Origin: Methanorbis furvi
GTDB taxonomy: Archaea; Halobacteriota; Methanomicrobia; Methanomicrobiales; Methanocorpusculaceae
Assembly: GCF_032714615.1 (NCBI RefSeq)
Contig: NZ_JAWDKA010000001.1
Span: 1-64,000 of the forward strand
Reading direction: 5' to 3'
DNA: 64,000 bases
The position numbers were made by a program, and so were the translations under genes. The notes beneath the pieces were generated by a model. That model saw only the letters and a list, made by a program, of their open reading frames with translations. It had not been told where the DNA came from and did no database searches. Below are positions 6,887 to 16,225 of this stretch, one piece after another; the first letter of the stretch is position 1, and the number at the start of each line of letters is the position of its first letter.

Positions 6887-7405
6887 TTATCGTACGATGC
6901 CCACGTACGGCAGGTTTCGGTACTTCTGATCCCAGTCAAGCCCGTATCCCACAACGAAATCATCGCCGATGGAAAATCCGATGTACTCTCCCTCGAACGG
7001 AACGACCCGGCACTCATGTTTGTCCAGTAGCGAACATACCGCAATTGATGCAGGATTGCGATCAAGCATCAGCTGTTTTACATGGCTGAGCGTTCTGCCG
7101 GTATCAATCACATCCTCAATAATAATTACATGCTTTCCGGCGATTGCCTCTTCGGGCACATCCAGTTTCATCACTAAATTTCCGGTCGAGTTTTTTCCCT
7201 CATAACTTTTTGCCTGAATGAACTCCATGAACACCGGAAGGGTCACGCGTTTCGCAAGTTCGCAGGCAAAGAAGCAGGCGCCTTTCAGAGTACAGAGAAA
7301 TATGATCTCTTTTCCTGCGTAATCGTGATCGATGCTCTCTGCCAGTTCTTTGATGCGTGCGTTGATTTTTTCCTCAGAAATCAAAACGTCGATAGTATCC
7401 GCCAT
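6887..7405 (-). CDS. hpt: Hypoxanthine (guanine) phosphoribosyltransferase
   Basis: A 172-residue purine-salvage enzyme that transfers phosphoribose from PRPP to hypoxanthine or guanine. The PRPP-binding motif is IIIEDVIDTGRTLSH (VxxxEDxxDTGxT), with the LKGACFFACEL loop at the N-terminal side and VVGYGLDW near the end. The family N-terminus begins MADTIDVLIS, so the start is the ATG at 7403-7405. The frame opens 47 codons further upstream, but that extension reads through repeat-like DNA at 7483-7530. Confidence 0.92.
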   Translation of the reverse strand: MADTIDVLISEEKINARIKELAESIDHDYAGKEIIFLCTLKGACFFACELAKRVTLPVFMEFIQAKSYEGKNSTGNLVMKLDVPEEAIAGKHVIIIEDVIDTGRTLSHVKQLMLDRNPASIAVCSLLDKHECRVVPFEGEYIGFSIGDDFVVGYGLDWDQKYRNLPYVGIVR

Positions 7406-7482
7406 ACAACTCTGCTGATCTATTGCACAAATCCGCCAATAACTCTGCCGGTAAAAAAATGTAGTGATATCACTACACAATT

Positions 7483-7530
7483 TATTTCCGTGCTGTTTTT
7501 TTCGGTGAAATTTCCGTGGTCGGCAGGACG
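7483..7530. repeat. Family A repeat remnant (one arm)
   Basis: TTTCCGTGCTGTTTTTTTCG and GAAATTTCCGTGG resemble the right arm of the family A inverted repeats (for example 16080-16110), but the left arm and the CGTGGGCGG end are missing. Confidence 0.45.
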
Positions 7531-7552
7531 TAATAAACAAAGCCAAATATTT

Positions 7553-7562
7553 GAAAAAAAAA
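7553..7562 (-). terminator. Oligo-T tract after carB
   Basis: A run of A on the plus strand gives a T tract about ten bases after the carB stop codon. Confidence 0.4.
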
Positions 7563-7571
7563 GTTTTGAAA

Positions 7572-10500
7572 TTATTCAGCGTGATAGTGGCTGAGCGGTT
7601 CGATCGTGATCGTATTCGTCTTCATCGACTCGATTGCAAGTGCTGCTGCCTCTGCTCCGAAGATGGTTGTGATGTAGGGGATACTGTAATCGATCGTCGC
7701 CCGCATGATCTGGAAGTGATCAGCCCGTGCATTTTTGTCGCCCGGCGTATTGATGATCAGATCAATATCAGCCGCACGGATCATATCAATAATGTTCGGC
7801 GAACCCTCCTGCACTTTTCTGACCAGATTCATCTTGATGCCCTGCTGATCCATGAACTTGACCGTTCCGTCAGTTCCGTAGAGCGAGAATCCGAGGTCGG
7901 CGAGCTTCTTTGCGATCGGCAGAATCTCATTCTTCTGCTGATTGGTTACTGAGATGAACACCTTTCCTTTCAGCGGAAGTTTGTTGTCTGCCGCCTGACT
8001 TGCCTTGTAGAAAGCGCGGCCGAAGTCATAATCGATACCGATGACCTCACCCGTACTCTTCATCTCAGGGCCGAGAATCGGATCAACACCCGGCAGTCGG
8101 GAGAATGGCAGGAGAACTTCTTTGACCGCGACATGCTTGATCTCTTTTTCCTGATACGGCATGTCTGCAAGCTTCTTGCCAAGCATCGCCTTTGCTGCAA
8201 TCTTTGCAAGCGGAAGGCCGGTTGCCTTTGCCACGAACGGAACCGTTCGGCTTGCACGCGGGTTTGCCTCAAGAACATAGATCGTTCCATTGTGCAGAGC
8301 GTACTGAATGTTGATAAGACCAACCACGCCAAGCGAGAGCGCAATCTTTCTGGTATAGTTTTTCACCGTCTCAATCTGTTCCTGCGTTAAGGTCTGGGTT
8401 GGAATCACACAGGCTGAGTCTCCGGAGTGAACACCGGCCTCCTCAATGTGCTCCATGATTCCGCCAATCAGAACATCTGTTCCGTCACTGACCGCGTCCA
8501 CATCAAGCTCGGTTGCATTGTCGAGGTATCTGTCGATCAGCACCGGATGGGTGTTTGACACTCTGACTGCTTCTTTGATGTAGGTCTGCAGCTCAAGTTC
8601 GTCATGGACAAGTTCCATCGCACGGCCGCCGAGAACATAGCTCGGGCGAACGAGAACCGGGTAGCCGATCCGCTTTGCGATCTCGTACGCCTCTTTTTCC
8701 GAGTATGCGGAACCGTTCGCAGGGGACGGAATGCCGTCTTTTTCGAGGAGAACACTGAACCGGTTTCTGTCCTCAGCAACATCCATGTTGTCAGGACTCG
8801 TTCCAAGAATCTTTGTCTTCAGACCGAACAGCTTGATCTCTTCCTGAATCGGAATCGCAAGGTTCACCGAGTTCTGTCCGCCAAACTGTACCATCACGCC
8901 GTCGTAGTCTCCTTTCCTGAGAATGTTAACCACGTCTTCGAGCTGCATGGGTTCAAAGTAGAGCCGATCAGAAGTGTCGAAGTCTGTTGAGACGGTCTCA
9001 GGATTATTGTTGAGAATGTGGACCTCGATGCCTTCTTCACGCAGCGACTTGACCGCATGCACTGTACAGTAATCGAACTCAATACCCTGACCGATACGAA
9101 TCGCACCGGAACCGAGAATGAGTACCTTCTTCTTCGGCGAGTCACGCAGTTCGCACTCCTGCTCCCAGGTGGAGTAGTAGTAGGGCGTCTTTGCCGGGAA
9201 CTCTGCTGCGCAGGTGTCCACCATCTTGTAGGTCGGGAGACCGACGAGGCTTTCGATCTTATAGATGTTCCATCCGGTAAGTTCGCGAATCTCGGCGTTC
9301 GAGAAGCCGAACTTCTTCGCGGTCTTGACCAGCTCTTCGGTCGGGTGTTCGCGCAGCTCAAGCTCGATGTCAACGACATGCTGGATCTTTTCTAAGAAGA
9401 ACGGTTCGATCTGGGTCAGCTGGTGAACCTCATCGATCGTCATGCCGAGCCGGAACGCATCGAACAGTGTCGGGAACCGTTCGTCGGTCGGGCGCGAGAG
9501 GATCATTCTGATCTCGTTGATGTCGGTGTGGTGGTAAATGTCGGTGTCAAGAGAACGAAGCGCCTTCTTGAATCCTTCTTCAACCGTTCTGCCGATTGCC
9601 ATGACCTCGCCCGTACTTTTCATCGCTGTGGTGAGGGTCCGGTCAGCAGTCTTGAACTTGTCAAACGGCCAGCGGGAAACTTTGACCACAACATAATCGA
9701 CTGCCGGCTCAAAGCATGCGGGCGTTGTGCCGGTAACGGTGTTGGTGATCTCATCAAGCCGCATACCGATCGCAATCTTTGCGGCAACTCTTGCAATCGG
9801 GTAACCGGTTGCTTTTGATGCGAGTGCCGAGCTTCGCGAGACACGCGGGTTTACTTCGATGATCCGGTAGTCGCCGTTTTTGAATGCGAACTGGATGTTG
9901 CACCCTCCCTGAATGTTGAGGGATCTGATGATCTTGATCGCAGCTCTGCGCATGATGCCGAACTGGTCAGCAGTCAGCGTGAGAATCGGTGCGACTACGA
10001 CAGACTCGCCGGTGTGTACACCCATCGGGTCAACATTTTCCATTCCGCAGATGATGATACAGGTGTCGGCTGCGTCACGCATAACTTCGAACTCGATCTC
10101 GTTCCAGCCTTTGACCGACTCTTCGATCAGCACCTGGTGGACACGGGACTTGGTAAGACCGTGCTCAACAATTTTTCTGAGTTCCTCTTTGGTTGCGGCA
10201 ACTCCTCCGCCGCTGCCGCCAAGGGTGTATGCGGGACGGATGATTGCCGGAAGGCCGACGACGGCGAATGCTTCTTCGAGCTGTTCCATCTTGGTTAAGA
10301 TGAAACTTCGCGGGACCGGTTCACCGATCTCGACCATGAGATTTTTGAACATCTCACGGTCTTCGCCGTGATAGATTGCTTCAAGCGGTGTTCCAAGAAT
10401 CTGAACGCCTTCAAGAGCGCCCATCTCGTAGAGCTCTGCTGTAAGGTTGAGACCGGTCTGGCCGCCCATACCGGAAAGAATTCCGTCCGGCTTTTCCTTC

Positions 10501-10736
10501 TTGATGATCTCGGCAATTATCTCGGCCTTCAGCGGCTCGACATAGACTTTGTCCGCGGTTTCCGGGTCGGTCTGGATCGTTGCCGGGTTGGAGTTGACCA
10601 GTACGACCTCGATGCCTTCTTCGCGGACGGCTTTACATGCCTGGCTTCCTGCGTAGTCGAACTCTGCAGCCTGTCCAATCTGAATCGGTCCGGAACCAAT
10701 TAAGAGGACTTTTTTGAGTGTTGGATTTTTAGGCAT
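7572..10736 (-). CDS. carB: Carbamoyl-phosphate synthase large subunit
   Basis: A full-length enzyme of 1054 residues that makes carbamoyl phosphate from bicarbonate, ATP and the ammonia delivered by CarA, for pyrimidine and arginine synthesis. Two homologous ATP-grasp halves are visible. The first begins KKVLLIGSGPIQIGQ, the second KKVLILGSGAIRIGQG (around residue 535). The C-terminus carries an MGS-type allosteric domain (KVFISVTNQQKNEIL, LYGTDGT). The ATG at 10734-10736 is inside the carA stop region (ATGCCTAA), an 8-base overlap that couples translation. A longer open frame upstream is discarded because it lies inside carA. Confidence 0.96.
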   Translation of the reverse strand: MPKNPTLKKVLLIGSGPIQIGQAAEFDYAGSQACKAVREEGIEVVLVNSNPATIQTDPETADKVYVEPLKAEIIAEIIKKEKPDGILSGMGGQTGLNLTAELYEMGALEGVQILGTPLEAIYHGEDREMFKNLMVEIGEPVPRSFILTKMEQLEEAFAVVGLPAIIRPAYTLGGSGGGVAATKEELRKIVEHGLTKSRVHQVLIEESVKGWNEIEFEVMRDAADTCIIICGMENVDPMGVHTGESVVVAPILTLTADQFGIMRRAAIKIIRSLNIQGGCNIQFAFKNGDYRIIEVNPRVSRSSALASKATGYPIARVAAKIAIGMRLDEITNTVTGTTPACFEPAVDYVVVKVSRWPFDKFKTADRTLTTAMKSTGEVMAIGRTVEEGFKKALRSLDTDIYHHTDINEIRMILSRPTDERFPTLFDAFRLGMTIDEVHQLTQIEPFFLEKIQHVVDIELELREHPTEELVKTAKKFGFSNAEIRELTGWNIYKIESLVGLPTYKMVDTCAAEFPAKTPYYYSTWEQECELRDSPKKKVLILGSGAIRIGQGIEFDYCTVHAVKSLREEGIEVHILNNNPETVSTDFDTSDRLYFEPMQLEDVVNILRKGDYDGVMVQFGGQNSVNLAIPIQEEIKLFGLKTKILGTSPDNMDVAEDRNRFSVLLEKDGIPSPANGSAYSEKEAYEIAKRIGYPVLVRPSYVLGGRAMELVHDELELQTYIKEAVRVSNTHPVLIDRYLDNATELDVDAVSDGTDVLIGGIMEHIEEAGVHSGDSACVIPTQTLTQEQIETVKNYTRKIALSLGVVGLINIQYALHNGTIYVLEANPRASRTVPFVAKATGLPLAKIAAKAMLGKKLADMPYQEKEIKHVAVKEVLLPFSRLPGVDPILGPEMKSTGEVIGIDYDFGRAFYKASQAADNKLPLKGKVFISVTNQQKNEILPIAKKLADLGFSLYGTDGTVKFMDQQGIKMNLVRKVQEGSPNIIDMIRAADIDLIINTPGDKNARADHFQIMRATIDYSIPYITTIFGAEAAALAIESMKTNTITIEPLSHYHAE

Positions 10737-11790
10737 CTGGGATTCCTCTGTACATGATGTCGTAGATTGGTTTTTCCGCTCCGTCGTGAACAGCGTCGTG
10801 TTCGGGGTGGAACTGCACACAGTAGATGCCGAGGTCATTGTTGACAAATCCCTCGACTGAGTGATCATTTAAGTTGACGCAGGATACTTCGCATCCTTCC
10901 GGCAGGCTGTCGCCATTGACTGCGTAGCCGTGGCTCTGGAAGGTGACGGCGACCGAGCCGTCGGAGAATTTTACCGGCTGGCTTGCGCCGCGGTGGCCGA
11001 GTTTGAGTTTATCCACCGTTCCGCCAAGTGCGCAGGCAATGATCTCGGTTCCCATGCAAACGCCCTGCACCGGAATGGTTCCAAGAATATCTTTGACCGT
11101 TGCGACTGCTTTGGGTGCGGCGAACGGATAGCCGGGACCGTTTGTGACAAAGAGTGCCTGCGGTTTTCCGGCAAGGATTACATCGGCCGGAGTTCCGTAC
11201 GGGTAGACAGTGAGATCTGCGCCGCGATTATTCAGGCTCTGGAGAATGGATTTTCTACAGCCAAGATCAAGCACTGCGATCTTTTTTCCTGAGCCTTTGA
11301 TATGATAGGTTTCTTTGCAGGTGACGTCTGGGATCAGCTCGCGGGTTTCCTGAACCGGTGCGTGCTGGGCGAGCCGGACTGCTTCGTGTCCGTCGTCAGA
11401 GCCGGTAAGGAGTGCGGCACGCATGACACCATGTTCTCTGAGTTTGATGGTGAGCATACGGGTGTCAACTCCTTCGATTCCGATCAGTCCGTTCTCCTCG
11501 AAGTACTGCGCCAGAGTAGGCTCGTGCTTAGGGAACTCGCAAAGCTCGCGGACAACTGCGCCCGCTGCATGTACTTTGCTGCTCTGGAGCTGATCGGGGT
11601 TTGCGCCATAGTTTCCGACAAGCGGGTAGCCGAACATCAGGAGCTGTCCTGCCGCGCTTGGGTCACTGAGGGCTTCCATGTATCCGTTGGATACGAGGGT
11701 GACTACCATTTCACCGATTGCAACGCCTTCAACGCCGAATCCGCTGCCGGTAATGATAGTTCCGTCTTCAAGTCCTAAGACCGCCTTCAT
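10729..11790 (-). CDS. carA: Carbamoyl-phosphate synthase small subunit
   Basis: The 353-residue glutaminase subunit that releases ammonia from glutamine for CarB. The N-terminal CarA domain starts MKAVLGLEDGT. The C-terminal class I amidotransferase has its nucleophile in VQGVCMGTEIIA and the His/Glu pair in VQFHPEHD. Note that the usual GICLGHQ elbow reads GVCMGTE. A second ATG four codons upstream (11800-11802) lies close to the transcript start expected from the AT-rich box near 11828, so a leaderless start there is possible. The family N-terminus favours 11790. First gene of carAB. Confidence 0.93.
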   Translation of the reverse strand: MKAVLGLEDGTIITGSGFGVEGVAIGEMVVTLVSNGYMEALSDPSAAGQLLMFGYPLVGNYGANPDQLQSSKVHAAGAVVRELCEFPKHEPTLAQYFEENGLIGIEGVDTRMLTIKLREHGVMRAALLTGSDDGHEAVRLAQHAPVQETRELIPDVTCKETYHIKGSGKKIAVLDLGCRKSILQSLNNRGADLTVYPYGTPADVILAGKPQALFVTNGPGYPFAAPKAVATVKDILGTIPVQGVCMGTEIIACALGGTVDKLKLGHRGASQPVKFSDGSVAVTFQSHGYAVNGDSLPEGCEVSCVNLNDHSVEGFVNNDLGIYCVQFHPEHDAVHDGAEKPIYDIMYRGIPDA

Positions 11791-12052
11791 GTTTTGTACC
11801 ATCTACATGTCGGTTGCGAGGGATAATAAGATTAATCTATGATTACTATTGAGTATCTTTTACTAAATATTTTGTAATTCTAAAAAATATATATTTTCAA
11901 TAATAACCCAATAGCAACCCAAAAATTTATGTGTTTTTTTGAATCCGGTTCGGTGTTGTGTTGTTGGTATCGTGAATAGCCCGGAATGAAAAAAATGCAA
12001 AACCGATATAGTCGATAGATGTTTCTCTTCCGGCGCTCAAAACTACTTACAC

Positions 12053-12091
12053 ATGTCTGAATCACTGAAGCGGCGGTGCAGCCTGGTATGA
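12053..12091 (+). other. Possible 12-codon leader ORF before dph2
   Basis: An ATG at 12053 opens a 12-residue frame whose TGA overlaps the proposed dph2 ATG (ATGA). It could couple translation of dph2, or it could be chance in a short leader. Confidence 0.25.
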
Positions 12092-13035
12092 TTCCGCTTT
12101 CGGATCTGATCGATGACCTTCACGCAAGAAACGCACAGCGGGTCGCCGTCCAGCTGCCGGAGGGCCTGAAGCCGGGAACCGCAATGCTTGCAAACGCTCT
12201 GCGAGCCGAAGGGTTTGAGGTTGTCATCTCTGGCGATGCATGCTGGGGCGCGTGCGATCTCGCGCTCGACGCACTTTGTGATGCTGATGTACTGGTGCAC
12301 ATCGGCCACACGCCGGTCACAAATCAGGAAAATGTGATCTATATTCCCTTCCATCAGGACATTGACATCGAAACCCTTGCCTCCGCAGTTCCGACTCTCT
12401 CGAACTTTGGAAAAGTCGGAGTCGTGACAACGATTCAGCACGCCCACCAGACTGACGACATCGTTCGATGGCTGAACGATCACGGTGTCTGCGCCACTAC
12501 TGGCGCAGGATCATCCCGCACTCCGCTCGCAGGTCAGGTACTCGGCTGCACGTATGCATCAGCAAAGACAGCGGACGCTGACGCCTATCTGTTTATCGGA
12601 ACCGGTGTGTTTCATGCAATCGGCGTCTCGCTTGCAACCGCAAAGCCGACGTTCGCCCTTGATCCCTACGCTGAAGGAGGCATACAGGAGGTCTCGGCGG
12701 ACAGACTGCTGCGCAAACGGTTTGTGCAGATTGAAAAAGCAAAGTCTGCACAAAATTTCGGCATCCTGCTCTCCGCCAAATCCGGTCAGTGCAGAAAAGA
12801 TCTGGCAAAGTATCTTGAAAGCCTCACCGACAAAGCCTCGATCATTCTCATCCGCGAGGTCTCGGAGATGCAGCTGCGCAACCTCGGCTTTGACGCTTAC
12901 GTGAACACGGCATGCCCGCGGCTTGCGCTTGATGATCAGAGCAGATTTCCGGTACCTGTGCTTTCGCCCGCCGAGTTTGAGATTGTGCTCGGGCTTCGGT
13001 CCTGGGATGACTACGCAATTGACGAGATAGAATAA
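12088..13035 (+). CDS. dph2: Diphthamide synthase Dph2 (radical SAM-like 3-amino-3-carboxypropyl transferase)
   Basis: The archaeal enzyme for the first step of diphthamide synthesis: it transfers a 3-amino-3-carboxypropyl group from SAM to a histidine of elongation factor 2. The three widely spaced cysteines that bind the 4Fe-4S cluster are visible, in GDACWGACDLA, VLGCTYAS and NTACPRLALDD. The length (about 315 residues) is usual. An in-frame GTG at 12076 would add four residues. It is followed by a methyltransferase gene after four bases and an MFS gene, probably one operon. Confidence 0.9.
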   Translation: MIPLSDLIDDLHARNAQRVAVQLPEGLKPGTAMLANALRAEGFEVVISGDACWGACDLALDALCDADVLVHIGHTPVTNQENVIYIPFHQDIDIETLASAVPTLSNFGKVGVVTTIQHAHQTDDIVRWLNDHGVCATTGAGSSRTPLAGQVLGCTYASAKTADADAYLFIGTGVFHAIGVSLATAKPTFALDPYAEGGIQEVSADRLLRKRFVQIEKAKSAQNFGILLSAKSGQCRKDLAKYLESLTDKASIILIREVSEMQLRNLGFDAYVNTACPRLALDDQSRFPVPVLSPAEFEIVLGLRSWDDYAIDEIE

Positions 13036-13039
13036 AAAT

Positions 13040-13645
13040 ATGAAACTCCGCCAGCTTGAGATACAGCTTCAAAAGATCAAAGGCTTCGACCGGCCTGACG
13101 CATCATTCGAGCAGTACATGACGCCCGCAACGCTTGCGGCACGCATGCTGTTTCACGCAAACATGAACGGCGACATCGAAGGTGCCCGCGTCTGCGACCT
13201 TGGATGCGGAACCGGCATGCTTGCAGTTGGTGCTGCACTGCTCGGGGCCGAAGTGACTGCCGTTGATTTTGATTCTGCGGCACTTGCTGTTGCCCGCGAA
13301 AATGCCGAGGCGTTCGATATCGAGATTACATTCATCGAGCATCGTATTGGGGGAGCCGCTCCGCTTGAAATCACTGCCGACACTGTCGTGATGAACCCGC
13401 CATTTGGCGCACAAAAGGAGCACGCCGACCGGCCGTTCATCGACACAGCTCTCGCGATCGCCCCAACCTGCTACGGCATATTCAATGCAGGGAGTATCCC
13501 GTTTCTCTCAGCCTACACAAAAGGCCGTGCCAGAATGGTGGAAAAAATTGCTGCAAGTCTGGTAATCCCCAGGCAGTTTGCGTTCCACACCAAAGACTCT
13601 CTGGAGATCCCTGTTGAAATTGTGCATCTGGAAAGGATAGAATGA
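13040..13645 (+). CDS. METTL5-like RNA/DNA adenine N6-methyltransferase
   Basis: A 201-residue class I SAM-dependent methyltransferase. The SAM-binding motif is CDLGCGTGMLAVGA (about residues 53-66), the acidic motif II is AVDFDSAAL, and the catalytic NPPF motif in VMNPPFGAQKEHAD marks an N6-adenine enzyme. Small archaeal proteins with this layout resemble METTL5, which methylates small-subunit rRNA. The target here is inferred. It is tightly linked to dph2 (4 bp), and its stop overlaps the next gene's start by four bases. Confidence 0.85.
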   Translation: MKLRQLEIQLQKIKGFDRPDASFEQYMTPATLAARMLFHANMNGDIEGARVCDLGCGTGMLAVGAALLGAEVTAVDFDSAALAVARENAEAFDIEITFIEHRIGGAAPLEITADTVVMNPPFGAQKEHADRPFIDTALAIAPTCYGIFNAGSIPFLSAYTKGRARMVEKIAASLVIPRQFAFHTKDSLEIPVEIVHLERIE

Positions 13646-14823
13646 ACGAACTTGCAAAACGTATCTCCGTCCTTGCCGCAGGGCACGGGGCAGTTGACTT
13701 CTATCTGCCGGTGATCTCAGCGAGCCTGCCGGTACTAATTCCGGTTTTTGCCTCGCAGGGAATCACCTCATACGCGATGGCAGGATTTCTGGTAACAGCT
13801 ATCACGCTCACGCTTGCAGTGGTTCAGCCGCTCGCCGGCTGGCTGCAGGACAATGGGAAATGGACGATCGGTGCCAGCTGGTCAGTGCTGATGACCGCAG
13901 TTGCCATCAGCATGTTTGCGTTCATCCAAAACTACTGGATTCTTCTGATCCTCGCAGTTGTTGCGGGAATCGGCAACTCGATGTTTCATCCGAATGCATA
14001 TCAGCAGATCTATCAGTTCTCCACACCCGCAAACCGGGGAACTCTCCTGTCCCTGTTTTCCGTGGGCGGCAGTTTCGGATACGGGGCAGCACCACTTGTT
14101 GCCGGCGCACTTCTGGTGTGGGCCGGCCTTCCGGGTCTCATCTATCTGATAATTCCAGGAATTATTGTGACCGCCATTCTCTTCCGGTTCCCGCAAAAAC
14201 CTGAACTCGTGAAAAAAGAGGACAGAGCAGCAGCTTCGGGCACTTCAACCGGATGGAGACGGGCAGGAATGATGCTTGGGATTAGTTCGATGCGAACCTG
14301 GGTCTACTACGGTTTTCTGGCATTTGCAACGGTCTACCTCACTACGTATGCAGGCATCCCTTACTTCTATGCAACGCTGTTTGTGACCGGTATGTTTTAT
14401 GCAGGAATGATTGCGACTCTTGTCGCAGGATTTTCTTCCGATCGGTTTGGTCGAAAGGAGATACTTTTGATCTCCTACGCCTGTTCGATTCCTGCATACC
14501 TGGGAATTTTCCTGCTCCCTGCCCCTCTGTCCCTTGTGTCACTTCTTGCAGCAGGATTTTTCCTGATGGCTCCGGCAACAATTGAGATCGCAACCGTGCA
14601 GGAGATGATGCCGGGCAGTGTCGGGTTTGCGTCAGGTATTGTGATCGGCATTCCGCAGGCATTGAGTGCGGTGTCGATTGTAGTGATCGGTGCTCTTGCC
14701 GATAGTATCGGCATGCCGACTGCCCTCACCTGGCAGGTTGTGTTTATGGGGCTCGCGGTTGTGTGCTGTTTTGCCCTGCCGTATCCGATGAAATATTTCC
14801 GCAGAAAAGTTCTCTCGAAGTAG
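13642..14823 (+). CDS. MFS transporter, fosmidomycin-resistance (Fsr) type
   Basis: A 393-residue major facilitator with about 12 hydrophobic segments in two halves split by a charged loop (PQKPELVKKEDRAA). The N-terminal GHGAVDFYLPVISASLPVL and the GNSMFHPNAYQ segment are typical of Fsr-like exporters, as is FSSDRFGRKE at the start of the second half. It probably exports a drug or metabolite; the substrate is unknown. Translation is coupled to the methyltransferase by an ATGA overlap. Confidence 0.85.
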   Translation: MNELAKRISVLAAGHGAVDFYLPVISASLPVLIPVFASQGITSYAMAGFLVTAITLTLAVVQPLAGWLQDNGKWTIGASWSVLMTAVAISMFAFIQNYWILLILAVVAGIGNSMFHPNAYQQIYQFSTPANRGTLLSLFSVGGSFGYGAAPLVAGALLVWAGLPGLIYLIIPGIIVTAILFRFPQKPELVKKEDRAAASGTSTGWRRAGMMLGISSMRTWVYYGFLAFATVYLTTYAGIPYFYATLFVTGMFYAGMIATLVAGFSSDRFGRKEILLISYACSIPAYLGIFLLPAPLSLVSLLAAGFFLMAPATIEIATVQEMMPGSVGFASGIVIGIPQALSAVSIVVIGALADSIGMPTALTWQVVFMGLAVVCCFALPYPMKYFRRKVLSK

Positions 14824-14824
14824 A

Positions 14825-14881
14825 GAAAATTTTGTGGAAATTTTTTTTTGAAAAATATTTTTGAAAAATATTTTTTTTCTT
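14825..14881 (+). terminator. T-rich termination region after the dph2 operon
   Basis: Runs of nine and eight T occur within 60 bases of the MFS stop codon, separated by GAAAAATATTTTTGAAAAATA blocks that also form weak inverted repeats. Confidence 0.45.
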
Positions 14882-14884
14882 AAT

Positions 14885-15000
14885 TGGAGTTACGCGGTGT
14901 GAAATAGCATAAGGAAAAAGAATTCTTTGACTGTGGCCTCGCTTGGAGTAACCACCTACAGAATAATCCCAAACAATGAAACTCATCACCGCGTAACTCC
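14885..15000. repeat. Family C inverted repeat, copy 2
   Basis: GGAGTTACGCGGTG at 14886-14899 is the exact reverse complement of 14987-15000, giving a 115-bp inverted-repeat element between two convergent genes. The left half also contains CTCGCTTGGAGTAAC, as in the copy at 3862-3925. Confidence 0.6.
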
Positions 15001-15079
15001 TCATGAGAAAAAATTCTCTCGAAATAAAAAAAAAAAGTTTTGCAGAATTTTTTTTGAAAAATATTTTTTGAAAAAATAA

Positions 15080-15778
15080 TTAATCTCTTCTCAGAAGAAG
15101 AGCAGCTGCCGCAAGACCGATCAGTACTCCTGCGAGCGGCACCGGAGATTTCGTTGGTGCGGCCGGTGCAAAAGTTGTGGCTGTTGTTGTCGGAACTGTG
15201 GTAACAACAACTGTCGGGGTCTCTGTTGGGGCGGCTTTGCCAAGCGTTACACGAATGGTCTCCGTGTTTCCGGCACTCAGCACATAATTATTTTTCGTCA
15301 TCGTATTGTAGCCGTCCTTCTCAAACCTGAACGTGTGAGTGCCAGGAGCATAACCGGCAAGCTGCAGTCCTCCATCCTTCAGCGGCGGAACAGTTCCCGC
15401 ATACACATCATCCACATATACGCGAACACCATCAGGATCGCTGTACACAATCACGCCTGCAATCGAGGTGTTCTTCATCAGATTTGCCGTGACCGAAGCA
15501 ACGCCAGAGCCCTGGGGCTTCACATACAAATCAGGAACAACATACTCATCATATCCGGCAAGAACTGCACGAACTTCATAATGTCCCTCATAATAATCAG
15601 GAGCACTCACCGGTGTTTTTCCCTTGTACACACCGTCAATATAGACATCAGCGTACGGCGGGCTGGACTGCACTGTAATGAAGTTCGTATTTTCTATTAC
15701 CGAGGCATTTGCTGCCGCTGCCGGAGCGATCAGCAGGAGGGCAGCAATCAGACAAAATATACACAGATGTTTCAGCAT
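15080..15778 (-). CDS. PEGA-domain surface protein
   Basis: A 232-residue secreted protein. A signal peptide occupies about residues 1-23 (hydrophobic core, then AAAA-N). Two PEGA domains follow (ITVQSSPPYADVYIDGVYKG and VIVYSDPDGVRVYVDDVYAG), then a Thr/Pro-rich linker and a C-terminal hydrophobic segment that ends in LLLRRD. The TKSPVP-membrane-RR tail resembles a sorting signal and is shared with other proteins of the window. PEGA domains are small beta-sandwiches of archaeal and bacterial cell envelopes; the ligand is unknown. Probably attached to the cell envelope. Confidence 0.85.
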   Translation of the reverse strand: MLKHLCIFCLIAALLLIAPAAAANASVIENTNFITVQSSPPYADVYIDGVYKGKTPVSAPDYYEGHYEVRAVLAGYDEYVVPDLYVKPQGSGVASVTANLMKNTSIAGVIVYSDPDGVRVYVDDVYAGTVPPLKDGGLQLAGYAPGTHTFRFEKDGYNTMTKNNYVLSAGNTETIRVTLGKAAPTETPTVVVTTVPTTTATTFAPAAPTKSPVPLAGVLIGLAAAALLLRRD

Positions 15779-15878
15779 GGAACGTCTCCGTCTCCCAAAG
15801 GAAGTGATTACAAAAATAGTGGACGCGGCCGCATAAGTAGTATTTGATCAAAAAAGTTGGTGTTGCCCATTGTTTGTT

Positions 15879-16172
15879 GCTCCGCCCACGGAAAAACGAG
15901 ACGCATGCCTTCGGCCTGCTTACCGCTCCGCGGGAGCACACGGAATTTTACAGAAAAAAAACATCACTGAGCAGACGTGAACAGCACGGAAGTAAAATAA
16001 TTATTTTCTTCATTTCTTTTTTTATCATATCTCCGCCTCCGATATTTTAAAAAATCTATTTCCGTGATGTTCACGTCTGCTCCGTGATGTTTTTTTCCGT
16101 GAAATTTCCGTGTGCTCCCGCGGAGCGGTAAGCAGGCCGAAGGCATGCGTCTCGTTTTTCCGTGGGCGGAGC
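15879..16172. repeat. Family A long inverted repeat, copy 1 (294 bp, with module)
   Basis: The ends GCTCCGCCCACGGAAAAACG and CGTTTTTCCGTGGGCGGAGC are exact reverse complements. The arms run about 125 bp each and include the CATCAC.GAGCAGACGTGAAC block. Both arms contain the module GCATGCCTTCGGCCTGCTTA and its complement, absent from most other family A copies. An extra tail to about 16205 (GCGTTAGTTACCCATAAACG) recurs at 37601, 51340 and, inverted, before 54215. Confidence 0.85.
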
Positions 16173-16225
16173 TACGACGTGCGTTAGTTACCCATAAACG
16201 AATTTATTGGCAAAGCCAAAAAAAT

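Noticed and set aside
7605-10700. Several long plus-strand frames opposite carB
   Set aside because: Antisense shadows produced by GC-rich codon positions of carB; the carB product is complete and conserved.
11880-12065. Small minus-strand frame between carA and dph2
   Set aside because: AT-rich promoter region with no family resemblance and no ribosome site.
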